A DNA stretch of 15,004 nt. Origin: Pseudomonadota bacterium. GTDB lineage: Bacteria; Pseudomonadota; Alphaproteobacteria; Rhizobiales; Rhizobiaceae. The stretch is taken from NCBI GenBank assembly GCA_023435335.1, contig JAEYRU010000181.1, forward strand, positions 1 through 15,004. The letters run 5' to 3'. Made by a program: the position numbers and the translations under genes. The notes below the pieces were generated by a model. It saw only the letters and a list, made by a program, of their open reading frames with translations, searched no databases and was not told the origin of the DNA. How positions within the stretch are numbered: position 1 is the first letter of the stretch; each line of letters begins with the position of its first letter. Of this stretch, positions 1 through 6,966 are shown piece by piece.

Positions 1-43
1 GCGGCGCCGCACCCGCGGCGTCATGGGGCTGGTCTCACCGCAC

Positions 44-1543
44 CTAGTCCTCCGTCGCCTCCTCCCGGCCCCGCCGCACGAAAGCGGTAGCGGTGAGTGC
101 AACGACAAGAAGACCGAGCACGACAAAAGTCAGGCTGATGGGCCGTTCGATAAAGACCATCGCGTTGCCCCGCGAGATCGAAAGCGCGCGTCGGAAATTC
201 TCTTCGAACATCGGGCCAAGAATGAAACCCAGGATGAAGAGTGCGGGGCTCAGCCCGGCCGCCTTCAGCAGATAACCAAGCACACCGAAGAAGACGAGTG
301 CGTACAGCTGAAAGGCCGAAGATCCCATCGTGAAGACGCCAACGCAGGCAAAGGCGAGCACGAAGACATAGAGCCAGTGATACGGCACCTTGAGCAACTT
401 CACCCAGAGCCCGATCAGCGGCAGGTTGAGGATGACGAGGAACAGATTGCCGATCCACATGGAGGCGACCAGCCCCCAGAACAGTGGGGCGTGATCGCTC
501 ATCATGCGCGGGCCCGGTGCGACCCCGTGGATCATGAAGGCTCCGAGCATCAGCGCCATCACCGGACTGCCGGGAATTGCAAGGAGTAGAGTTGGAATGA
601 AGCCGGCCTGCGAGGCGGCATTGTTGGCAGCTTCGGGCGCGGCTACACCCTCGATCGCGCCCGAGCCGAACCGTTCCGGCTCCCTGGAGACGCTCTTTTC
701 AACCATGTAGGCCGAGAACGAACTCATCGCCATGCCGGCGCCGGGCAGAACGCCAAGCAGCGCGCCGACGCCTGTTCCGCGCAGGACGGCCGGCCATGCA
801 CGACGGAAATCGTCACGCGTGGGCCAGAGGCTGCCGATCCTGCTAGTCGAGACGGCGCTCTGCGAGCCGCCCGAGAGATTGCTGATAATCTCGGCGATAG
901 CGAACAGGCCGACGGCAAGCACCGCGAAGTCGATGCCGTCGCGCAGCTCGGGAATTCCGAAGGTGAAGCGGAACGTGCCAGACAGGACGTCCGACCCTGC
1001 GAGCCCGAAGACGATGCCCAGGAGCGCGACGCCTATTCCCTTGATAACCCCGCCCCGCGTCATCGCGGCAACCATCAGGAGCGCTGCCAGCACGAGCGCC
1101 GCGTATTCGGCGGCGCCGAACCGCATGGCCACGGCGGCGAGCGGAGGGCCAGCCAGCGCAATCAGCAAGGTTCCGACCGTGCCGGCAAAAAAGGACCCGA
1201 GCGCAGCCACGGCGAGCGCCGATCCGGCGCGGCCCTGCTTGGCCATCTGATGTCCATCGATGCAGGTCACGGCGGAAGAGGCTTCTCCCGGCAGGTTGAC
1301 GAGGATCGACGTGGTCGAGCCGCCGTAGGCGGCGCCATAGTAGATCCCGGCGAGCATGATGATCGAGGCTTCGGTTGGGAGTCCGAAGGTGAGCGGGAGC
1401 AGCAAGGCAATGGTGATGATCGGTCCGACGCCGGGCAACACACCGATCGCCGTGCCGAGCGTGACGCCCATCAGGCAGTAGAGCAGGTTCACAGGATTGA
1501 GCGCGACCTGCATGCCCATCGCCAGCAGGGAGAGGAATTCCAT
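44..1543 (-). CDS. tctA: Tripartite tricarboxylate transporter, large membrane subunit TctA
   Basis: The 499-residue protein is the large integral membrane subunit of a TctABC-type transporter, which imports carboxylates using an ion gradient and a periplasmic binding protein. The sequence shows many hydrophobic segments. It also has the two Gly/Pro-rich halves typical of TctA: one near residues 30-90 (GVLPGVGPIITIA, then YYGAAYGGSTTSILVNLPGE) and one near 260-330 (GVLPGAGMAMSSFSAYM, then AIPGSPVMALMLGAF). The length matches the usual 490-510 residues. The ATG lies 3 bases after the tctB stop and has a GGAG upstream, so the two are co-transcribed and probably translationally coupled. The substrate cannot be read from the sequence, and no binding-protein gene lies in view. 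The family call is firm. Confidence 0.95.
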   Translation of the reverse strand: MEFLSLLAMGMQVALNPVNLLYCLMGVTLGTAIGVLPGVGPIITIALLLPLTFGLPTEASIIMLAGIYYGAAYGGSTTSILVNLPGEASSAVTCIDGHQMAKQGRAGSALAVAALGSFFAGTVGTLLIALAGPPLAAVAMRFGAAEYAALVLAALLMVAAMTRGGVIKGIGVALLGIVFGLAGSDVLSGTFRFTFGIPELRDGIDFAVLAVGLFAIAEIISNLSGGSQSAVSTSRIGSLWPTRDDFRRAWPAVLRGTGVGALLGVLPGAGMAMSSFSAYMVEKSVSREPERFGSGAIEGVAAPEAANNAASQAGFIPTLLLAIPGSPVMALMLGAFMIHGVAPGPRMMSDHAPLFWGLVASMWIGNLFLVILNLPLIGLWVKLLKVPYHWLYVFVLAFACVGVFTMGSSAFQLYALVFFGVLGYLLKAAGLSPALFILGFILGPMFEENFRRALSISRGNAMVFIERPISLTFVVLGLLVVALTATAFVRRGREEATED

Positions 1544-1546
1544 GTG

Positions 1547-1996
1547 TCAGAATCTCCACGCAAAGAGCCGGATCGGGAGACCCAGGCCGAAGCTGAAGAT
1601 CGCGATCATCACGAGGATCACGACCACCATCGCGGCGGCGAGTTCGACATTGCGTCCACCTTTCTCAGCGAACCACGCGATGGCGATCAGCGCGGCCAGC
1701 GCTGGCACGAGGCCAGTCGGGATCACAAGCGTCGCAAAGGCAAGGACCGCGGCCAGGATAAGGAGAAGTGGGCGCAAGTCCGAACGCGAGAACGCACTGG
1801 GCAGGCCGGCGCCCCGCAACGCGCGCAGGAGCTGGACCACGCCGAGGATGCAGAGCGCCCCGCCCACCAGTATCGGCATCGCGCCCGCGCCGAGCGCCCG
1901 GGGTGTGCCAAATCCGTAACCGGCGCCGAAGGCTATGGCGGCCGCACCGAAGAACAGGAAGATGAGGGCCGCGAGTGTTTCGGAACTGATCGTCAT
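1547..1996 (-). CDS. tctB: Tripartite tricarboxylate transporter, small membrane subunit TctB
   Basis: This is the small membrane subunit, of about 149 residues, that partners TctA. It has four predicted membrane segments: an N-terminal pair around residues 7-50, then a central and a C-terminal pair separated by a short charged stretch (WFAEKGGRN). This is the usual TctB pattern. I chose the ATG at 1996 because it opens directly on the first membrane region (MTISSETLAAL) and has a GCAGG 8 bases upstream. An in-frame ATG at 2062 would add 22 charged residues but has no convincing ribosome binding site. The gene is first in a tctB-tctA pair. TctB sequences are poorly conserved, so much of the confidence comes from the tctA neighbour. 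Confidence 0.85.
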   Translation of the reverse strand: MTISSETLAALIFLFFGAAAIAFGAGYGFGTPRALGAGAMPILVGGALCILGVVQLLRALRGAGLPSAFSRSDLRPLLLILAAVLAFATLVIPTGLVPALAALIAIAWFAEKGGRNVELAAAMVVVILVMIAIFSFGLGLPIRLFAWRF

Positions 1997-2189
1997 GCCG
2001 GCAGCCTGCCGCGCGAGCGCTCGAACATAAGCCGTTTCCTTCGTCTTTTGCCTTGCCGACATCTTTAGACAATCCGCACGGCAAACAATGCATTCGGGCA
2101 GGCATTCCGCCCGACGGAACTCGTATCGTCACGACGCACGCACGTCTTCTTCGCGCACGGATCAACGTCTTGGCAGGTCATCGAGAAAT

Positions 2190-2265
2190 TGGTGAGCGCG
2201 CAGGGGCTCGAACCCTGGACCTACTGATTAAAAGTCAGTTGCTCTACCAGCTGAGCTACGCGCTC
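2190..2265 (-). tRNA. tRNA-Lys (anticodon UUU)
   Basis: The minus strand folds into a complete 76-nt cloverleaf. The acceptor stem GAGCGCG pairs with CGCGCTC over seven pairs. There is a D arm with AGCTGGTA, an anticodon arm ACTGA/TCAGT with loop CTTTTAA, and a T arm CAGGG/CCCTG with loop TTCGAGC. Anticodon TTT (plus-strand 2230-2232) reads Lys codons. The discriminator is A and the 3' CCA is encoded (2190-2192). A promoter lies just upstream at 2299-2327. Confidence 0.98.
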
Positions 2266-2298
2266 CCGCAGGGACGGCGGGCCCCTGAAAGTGCGCGG

Positions 2299-2327
2299 AA
2301 AATAGGGACAGAAGGTGGGGTGGTCAA
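2299..2327 (-). promoter_or_regulatory. Sigma-70-type promoter of tRNA-Lys
   Basis: On the minus strand a -35 TTGACC (2322-2327) is followed by exactly 17 bases and a -10 TATTTT (2299-2304). Transcription would start near 2292, giving a leader of about 27 nt before the tRNA 5' end at 2265. No other gene on this strand could use it closely. tctB starts about 190 bases beyond the tRNA and could receive read-through. Confidence 0.7.
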
Positions 2328-2401
2328 CCGAAAACCGGTGCTCGCGCCGTCCCAGGCGGGGCGTGCGCAGCGACGGATGTACGACAGCTATGACCGCCGC
2401 G

Positions 2402-2426
2402 GGAACGTTTCCGCGCCTGTTTGGTT
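2402..2426 (+). promoter_or_regulatory. Candidate EcfG/RpoE2-type general stress promoter
   Basis: The plus strand carries GGAAC at 2402-2406, then 18 bases, then the T-run that begins at 2425. This matches the GGAAC-N18/19-TT pattern described for the alphaproteobacterial general stress sigma factor (RpoE2/EcfG). The predicted start near 2433 gives a leader of about 38 nt that includes the strong AAGGAG (2458-2463) of the BA14K-family gene. This is a motif match only, and the T-rich stretch makes the -10 half weak evidence. Confidence 0.5.
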
Positions 2427-2470
2427 TTTTCCGCAAAGGGACGCCTAAGCATCCTTCAAGGAGATGTGGC

Positions 2471-2875
2471 ATGAAAAGGACAATCATTGCGCTTTGCGCG
2501 GCCGCACTGGCCGCACCCCTCACCTTCGCGGCGGCGCCGGCCATCGCGCAGGGCTTCTCGCTCGAGATCGGCCCGAGCGGTCCGCGGGTAGGCTTCTACA
2601 CCGAAGGTCCCTACGCCTACTACCAGGGCTATCGAGGGTATCGGGAACGCCGGCCCAATTACCGGTATTACCAGGGTTACTGGTTCCCGCACGACGCCTT
2701 CGTGGTGCGGGAGCGCTACCGCCCGGCCTATCGCGAGAGGGTGAGGCCCGGCTACCGGACCGCCAGGGCTCATGTGGAATGGTGCTACGACCGCTACCGG
2801 TCCTACAGGGCGTCGGACAATACCTATCAGCCCTACAACGGCCCGCGCCGCCAGTGCCGCTCGCCCTACGGTTGA
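2471..2875 (+). CDS. Exported BA14K-family protein
   Basis: The 134-residue product starts with a clear Sec signal peptide (MKRTIIALCAAALAAP, cleavage likely after APAIA at residue 26). The mature N-terminal part is rich in Tyr, Arg and Gly, with a loosely repeated YYQGY/YRGYR pattern around residues 50-70. The C-terminal 33 residues (101-133) match the BA14K-like domain: HVEWCYDRYRSY, then DNTYQPYNGPRRQC, with two cysteines (105 and 129) that could form a disulfide. The founding Brucella 14-kDa protein is an immunoreactive antigen with a reported lectin-like activity, and rhizobia carry many paralogues of unknown role. The start is fixed by AAGGAG 7 bases upstream. It is a single-gene unit converging on the decarboxylase gene, possibly under stress control through the promoter at 2402. 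Confidence 0.85.
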   Translation: MKRTIIALCAAALAAPLTFAAAPAIAQGFSLEIGPSGPRVGFYTEGPYAYYQGYRGYRERRPNYRYYQGYWFPHDAFVVRERYRPAYRERVRPGYRTARAHVEWCYDRYRSYRASDNTYQPYNGPRRQCRSPYG

Positions 2876-2886
2876 TGAGTGAGCAA

Positions 2887-2914
2887 GAAGAAGCCCGCGA
2901 AAGCGGGCTTCTTC
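2887..2914. terminator. Bidirectional terminator hairpin between convergent genes
   Basis: A perfect 12-bp stem, GAAGAAGCCCGC at 2887-2898 pairing with 2903-2914, encloses a GAAA loop. The outer stem is A-rich on one side and T-rich on the other, so it can act as a terminator in both directions. It sits 11 bases after the plus-strand BA14K stop. It also contains the first bases of the minus-strand decarboxylase stop codon (2913-2915), so that coding region runs into the stem. Confidence 0.85.
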
Positions 2915-4328
2915 ACGTTTGGAGCTGTTCGGCGCATTCAATGATGACGTCGAAGGCCTGCAGAACGTCGGCGTGCGACGTTTCGAACTGGCCGACCTGG
3001 AACCGGATCGCCACGCGGCCGTCGACGCGTGTCTGCGTGAGGTATATGCGGCCATCGTCGTTGATGGCCGCGACCAGATCGAGGTTGTGGCTATCCACGT
3101 CGGTGATCCCTTCGGGTACATGCCGGAAGGTGAAAAGCGACAGCATCGGCTCGGTCACGATCTCGAAGTCCGGCCGCTCCGCGATCTTCCCGGCCAGCTC
3201 GGCGCTCCAGCCGACATGATCGCGGATCATTCCGCGCAGCCCCTCCAGCCCGCAGGTGCGCAGCAGGAACCAGATCTTAAGCGCCCGGAAGCGGCGGCCC
3301 AGCGGGACCGACCATTCCGAGTAGTTGATCACCCCGTCCCGGCCATAGGTCTTCAGGAACTCCGGCTGGATGGCCAGCGTGCGAACCAGGTCCTCCGGTC
3401 TGCGGATGAAGTGCGCCGAGCAGTCGAACTGCGCGCCCAACCATTTGTGCGGATTGAAAACGATCGAATCCGCATCCTCCACGCCTTGCCAGAGATGCCG
3501 GAACTCGGGGCATATCATGGCAGAGCCGGCCCAGGCGGCATCGACATGAAGATAGAGGCCGTACGTCCTTGCCACCCGGGCGACCGCAGCAATGTCGTCA
3601 GTGCCGCCGACACTCGTGCCGCCGACCGAGCCGATGATGCCCGCCGGGACAAAGCCGTTTTCGGTATCGTCGCGGATCATCGCCGCGAGCGCCCCGGCAT
3701 CCATCGACCGCAACGGACCGCCTGCCGGCACGCGCGCGAGATTGTCTGACCCGATGCCGGATACCCAGATGGCGCGGTCGATCGACGTGTGCACCTGATC
3801 GGAACAATAGACCCTGAGCTGCGGAAGGCTGGCCAGCCCGCGGGTGTTGCCTTTCCATGCCAGCGCGCGCTCGCGCATGGTTAGCACCGCTGCAAGCGTG
3901 GCCGACGAGGCCGAGTCCTGAATGACGCCGTGGAAACCTTCGGGCAGCCCGAGCGCCTGACGCAGCCAGTCGAGCACCTTTGTCTCCAGTTCGGTGGCCG
4001 CGGGCGCGGTTTGCCACAGCATGCACTGCGCGGCCATGGCGGTGACTAGGTATTCGGCAACGACGGAGGCGGGCGCGGCATTGGCGGGGAAATAGGCGAA
4101 GAAGCGGGGATGCTGCCAGTGCGTCATCCCTGGCAGTATGATGTCCTCGAAATCGGCGAATACGGCTTCCATTTCCTCGCCCCGCTCGGGCGGCGCCGCG
4201 GCGATGCGGGCGGCGATCTGACCCGGCGCAGTCTGGGCGCGGACGGGACGCTCCCGCAGCGAGGCGCGATAGTCGGCGCCCCAGGCGGCCGCCCTCGTCG
4301 ACCATTTGCGAAACTCGTCATCGTCCAT
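2913..4328 (-). CDS. Group II PLP-dependent decarboxylase, aromatic L-amino acid type, with Phe at the catalytic-loop Tyr position
   Basis: This is a complete 471-residue fold-type I PLP enzyme of the AADC/DDC family. The cofactor site is intact: His180 (CSDQVH) stacks on the ring, Asp263 (LHVDAAW) binds the pyridine nitrogen, and Lys295 (FNPHKW) forms the Schiff base. The stretches THWQHPRFFAYFP, AGSAMICPEFRHLW and VPLGRRFRALKIW closely follow the animal aromatic decarboxylases. The flexible-loop Tyr (Tyr332 of human AADC, in DPTYLK) is replaced by Phe324 (QPEFLK). In plant family members that single change turns decarboxylation into oxidative deamination to an aldehyde. The substrate is probably an aromatic amino acid, but this is not proven. 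The gene begins 39 bases after the Anbu gene on the same strand, so co-transcription is likely. The ribosome binding site is weak. Confidence 0.88.
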   Translation of the reverse strand: MDDDEFRKWSTRAAAWGADYRASLRERPVRAQTAPGQIAARIAAAPPERGEEMEAVFADFEDIILPGMTHWQHPRFFAYFPANAAPASVVAEYLVTAMAAQCMLWQTAPAATELETKVLDWLRQALGLPEGFHGVIQDSASSATLAAVLTMRERALAWKGNTRGLASLPQLRVYCSDQVHTSIDRAIWVSGIGSDNLARVPAGGPLRSMDAGALAAMIRDDTENGFVPAGIIGSVGGTSVGGTDDIAAVARVARTYGLYLHVDAAWAGSAMICPEFRHLWQGVEDADSIVFNPHKWLGAQFDCSAHFIRRPEDLVRTLAIQPEFLKTYGRDGVINYSEWSVPLGRRFRALKIWFLLRTCGLEGLRGMIRDHVGWSAELAGKIAERPDFEIVTEPMLSLFTFRHVPEGITDVDSHNLDLVAAINDDGRIYLTQTRVDGRVAIRFQVGQFETSHADVLQAFDVIIECAEQLQT

Positions 4329-4367
4329 ATTTTGCTCGCTGTCCGGAGCGGCACGCGGCCCCGACGT

Positions 4368-5096
4368 TCAGTAGGAGAAGTCTGGAAGGCTCTTGAATGC
4401 CGACTTCAGCGCCTGCGACCAGCCTTCCGAGACGCTCCGGTAGTAGGGGTCGTCGCCCGTGATGCGCTTGCGCAGGCGGACCTTGAAGCTGTCGCGCTCA
4501 TAGAACAGCAGATCGAGCGGCAGGCCTACCGAGAGATTGGATTTCAAGGTCGAATCGAACGAAACCATCAGCAGCTTGGCGGTTTCGGCGAAACTCATCC
4601 CTGGATCGAAGGCCCGAACGATGATCGGCTTGCCGTATTTCGTTTCGCCGATCTGGAAAAACGGCGTGTCGTCCGACGCCTCTATGAAGTTGCCTTCCGG
4701 ATAGACCATGAACAGCCGCGGGTCGCTACCGCGGATCTGTCCGCCGAGGATGAACGAGGCGCCGAAGGAATCGGCGCTCTGGCCGGCAGGGGTCGAGCCG
4801 ACGATGACCTCCTTGACGGCATCCCCGACGAGCTGCGCCGTCCGGAACATGGACGGCGTCTCGAGCAGCGACGGCGACCGTTCGGGCGGGGCCTTCGAGC
4901 GTTCGTCGAGCAGGCTGACCACTGCCTGGGTAGTTGCGAGGTTGCCTGCGGCCAACAGCACGATGACACGTTCGCCCGGTTCCTCCCACACATGCATCTT
5001 GCGGAAGGTGGAAATGCTGTCGACGCCGGCATTAGTGCGCGTGTCGGACATGAATACGAGGCCGCGATCAAGCTTGAGGCCGACACAATAGGTCAT
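4368..5096 (-). CDS. Anbu, proteasome beta-subunit-like peptidase
   Basis: The 242-residue protein belongs to the Anbu branch of the Ntn-hydrolase peptidases (ancestral beta subunit, related to HslV and proteasome beta subunits). Removal of the initiator Met from MTYCVG exposes Thr1, the predicted nucleophile. Asp17 (FMSDTRTNAG) and Lys32 (STFRKM) complete the usual Thr/Asp/Lys set in mature numbering. There is no propeptide beyond Met, as is typical for Anbu. Studied homologues form open helical, lock-washer-like rings with little or no peptidase activity on standard substrates, so the natural substrate is unknown. The gene is 29 bases after the transglutaminase-like gene. It has no strong Shine-Dalgarno, which suggests coupling. 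The start is fixed by the need for Thr at position 2. Confidence 0.93.
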   Translation of the reverse strand: MTYCVGLKLDRGLVFMSDTRTNAGVDSISTFRKMHVWEEPGERVIVLLAAGNLATTQAVVSLLDERSKAPPERSPSLLETPSMFRTAQLVGDAVKEVIVGSTPAGQSADSFGASFILGGQIRGSDPRLFMVYPEGNFIEASDDTPFFQIGETKYGKPIIVRAFDPGMSFAETAKLLMVSFDSTLKSNLSVGLPLDLLFYERDSFKVRLRKRITGDDPYYRSVSEGWSQALKSAFKSLPDFSY

Positions 5097-5125
5097 GGAA
5101 GCACCCGGGAAAAAGCGATTCCAGA

Positions 5126-5920
5126 TTACTGCTCGACAGTGATCATGACTGCAAGCCGTTCGTTGGCCGTTCCGAGTATGATCCCGGAGATCGGCATGGC
5201 GTCGCGGTAGTCGCGGCCGACGGCCAGCCGCACGTAGCGTTCGTCGGGACTGATCCCGTTGGCCGCGTCGAACCCCACCCAACCGAGCCCCTCCACATGC
5301 GCCTCGGCCCAGGCATGGCTCGCCACCTGCTCCGAAACCCCTTCGAGCAGGAGATAGCCGCTGACATATCGGGCCGGAAAGCCCAGCCGCCGCGCGACGG
5401 AAGTGAAGATGTGGGCGTGATCCTGGCAGACTCCGCGTCCGTGGGCCAAGGCTTCCTCTGCCGGCGTCGCCGTGCCGGTGGCGTTCGTGTCGAATTCGAC
5501 CCGCGCGTGCACCAGCGCCATCAGGGCGTGGAGTCTCTCCAGGTCCGGTTTCGGGGCGATTTCGGCAGCCAGCGCGGCGATCCTTGCGCCCGGTTGGGTC
5601 AGCGGTGTCGACGGCAGGAACAGCCAAAGCGGGGCGAAGCCGCGATGCGGACCGGTGATGCCGGCGGTGTCGAAGGTGTCTACCTCGCCCTTGGCGACGA
5701 CGCTGACCGAATGAGGCGCGCCACCGATGCTGACGAGGCGGGTGTCGTTGCCGAAATGATCAAGGAAACGCACCTCCTCGGTGGCCCCTTCCACCGAGAG
5801 CGACCAGTCCCCCACTTTCTGCGCAGGACCCTCCTGCGGCACCAGCCGCAGACGCTGCAGTCCGTAAGCCACCGGCTGGTCGTATGCGTATTCGGTCCTG
5901 TGTGTGATCTTCAGCCGCAT
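5126..5920 (-). CDS. Transglutaminase-like cysteine peptidase family protein
   Basis: The 264-residue protein has an N-terminal beta-rich region (MRLKITHRTEYAYDQPV, as in the bacterial transglutaminase N-terminal domain). A transglutaminase core follows. The Cys-His-Asp triad is visible: Cys165 in GRGVCQDHAH, His202 in SHAWAEAHV and Asp218 in VGFDAANG. There is no signal peptide, so it acts in the cytoplasm. In such clusters the family is thought to act as a peptidase or amide-forming/cleaving enzyme on the product of the ATP-grasp ligase rather than as a cross-linker. The exact reaction is not known. The ATG is supported by GAGG 6 bases upstream and lies 8 bases after the alpha-E stop. Confidence 0.93.
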   Translation of the reverse strand: MRLKITHRTEYAYDQPVAYGLQRLRLVPQEGPAQKVGDWSLSVEGATEEVRFLDHFGNDTRLVSIGGAPHSVSVVAKGEVDTFDTAGITGPHRGFAPLWLFLPSTPLTQPGARIAALAAEIAPKPDLERLHALMALVHARVEFDTNATGTATPAEEALAHGRGVCQDHAHIFTSVARRLGFPARYVSGYLLLEGVSEQVASHAWAEAHVEGLGWVGFDAANGISPDERYVRLAVGRDYRDAMPISGIILGTANERLAVMITVEQ

Positions 5921-5928
5921 CGCTCGCC

Positions 5929-6870
5929 TCAATAGAAGCGGTAGTCGGTGGCGATCTCGTCGCCGAGGCGATTGTTGTCGCGCACGAACCCGCCCAGGAA
6001 CTCGTGCAGCCCGGCATCGAATATCTCGGCGATGCTCGCGGTTCTCAGCCGCTCGTTCGTTCGCGCCACGGTGGCGTGACACGGATGTCGAACGCCGTAG
6101 CTTTCTGCAAGAAAATCAAGGTTCTCCATGATGTTGCGATAGCAGTGGGCGAGAGAACGCGGCATCCTGCGGTCGAGGATCAGGAACTCGGCGACGTTGG
6201 TCGGGCGGTAGTCCGCCTCGTAAACCCACCGGTAGGAGCGGTGCGCCGAGACGGACCGCAGGATCGATTCCCACTGGTAGTCGTCGAGCGACGACCCCAC
6301 CCATGACACTGAAGGCAGGAGCACATAGTATTTCACGTCGAGGATGCGGGCGGTGTTGTCGGCGCGCTCGATGAACGTGCCGATCTGCGAGAAGTCGAAG
6401 ATCTCGTTGCGCAGCATCGTCCCGTGGAACGACCCGCGGATGAGCGCCGTCTCTCGTTTGATCGCGTCGAGCACGCTCGGATGGTCGCGCGCATCCACCG
6501 GCTTCGCCAGCATCCGCTTCAGCGACATCCATGCCTCGTTGATGCTCTCCCATGTCTCGCGGGTCAGGGCGGTGCGCACCATGCGCGCGTTGCTTCGCGC
6601 GGTGTCGATAGAGGACATCGCGCTCGACGGGTTCGAAGTGTCCCGCATGAGAAAATCGAAAACGTTCGGCCCCGTGAGGTCGCGGCCGCTCTGGGAAAAT
6701 GCCCACTCGGCACCGGCGCTGACCAGGACGGAACGCCACTCGTCCGCGGAATTGGCGCCTCGGGTGAGAGCCAGCCGCAGCCCCGCATCGACCAGCCGCG
6801 CCATGTTCTCGGCCCGCTCGATATAGCGGTTCATCCAGTAGAGACCATTGGCGGTGCGGCCTAGAAGCAT
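5929..6870 (-). CDS. Alpha-E domain protein (DUF403 family)
   Basis: The 313-residue, almost wholly alpha-helical protein begins MLLGRTANGLYWMNRYIERA, the hallmark N-terminus of the alpha-E family. The family is encoded next to, or fused with, circularly permuted ATP-grasp ligases. Its biochemical role is unknown. It has been proposed to help the ligase in making a peptide-like product. The ATG at 6870 is chosen because it has CGGAG 7 bases upstream and gives the conserved N-terminus. An in-frame ATG at 6924 would add 18 Arg-rich residues not expected in the family. It follows the ATP-grasp gene by 96 bases and overlaps nothing. Confidence 0.93.
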   Translation of the reverse strand: MLLGRTANGLYWMNRYIERAENMARLVDAGLRLALTRGANSADEWRSVLVSAGAEWAFSQSGRDLTGPNVFDFLMRDTSNPSSAMSSIDTARSNARMVRTALTRETWESINEAWMSLKRMLAKPVDARDHPSVLDAIKRETALIRGSFHGTMLRNEIFDFSQIGTFIERADNTARILDVKYYVLLPSVSWVGSSLDDYQWESILRSVSAHRSYRWVYEADYRPTNVAEFLILDRRMPRSLAHCYRNIMENLDFLAESYGVRHPCHATVARTNERLRTASIAEIFDAGLHEFLGGFVRDNNRLGDEIATDYRFY

Positions 6871-6966
6871 CCGGCGGCTCCGTCCAGGGGACGGCCATCG
6901 GCGCTCGCTCGCCTGCCGCGCCAAGTAAGGCCACGCATTTCGAAGCGTGGGAACTGCCTCTCGACC

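Noticed and set aside
1..43. GC-rich inverted repeats after tctA, possibly a terminator
   Set aside because: The stem is only five pairs with no T-run, and the window edge cuts the context.
2053..2448. Plus-strand open frame covering the tRNA
   Set aside because: It runs straight through the tRNA-Lys gene and its promoter and has no domain-like content.
4110..5210. Plus-strand open frame of 366 codons across the decarboxylase and Anbu genes
   Set aside because: It crosses two well-supported minus-strand genes, has no ribosome binding site that I could see, and its composition is typical of antisense frames in GC-rich DNA.
6931..6950. CCACGC/GCGTGG hairpin in the gap between the ATP-grasp and alpha-E genes
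   Set aside because: It has only six pairs, an 8-base loop and no T-run, so neither a terminator nor an attenuator can be supported.
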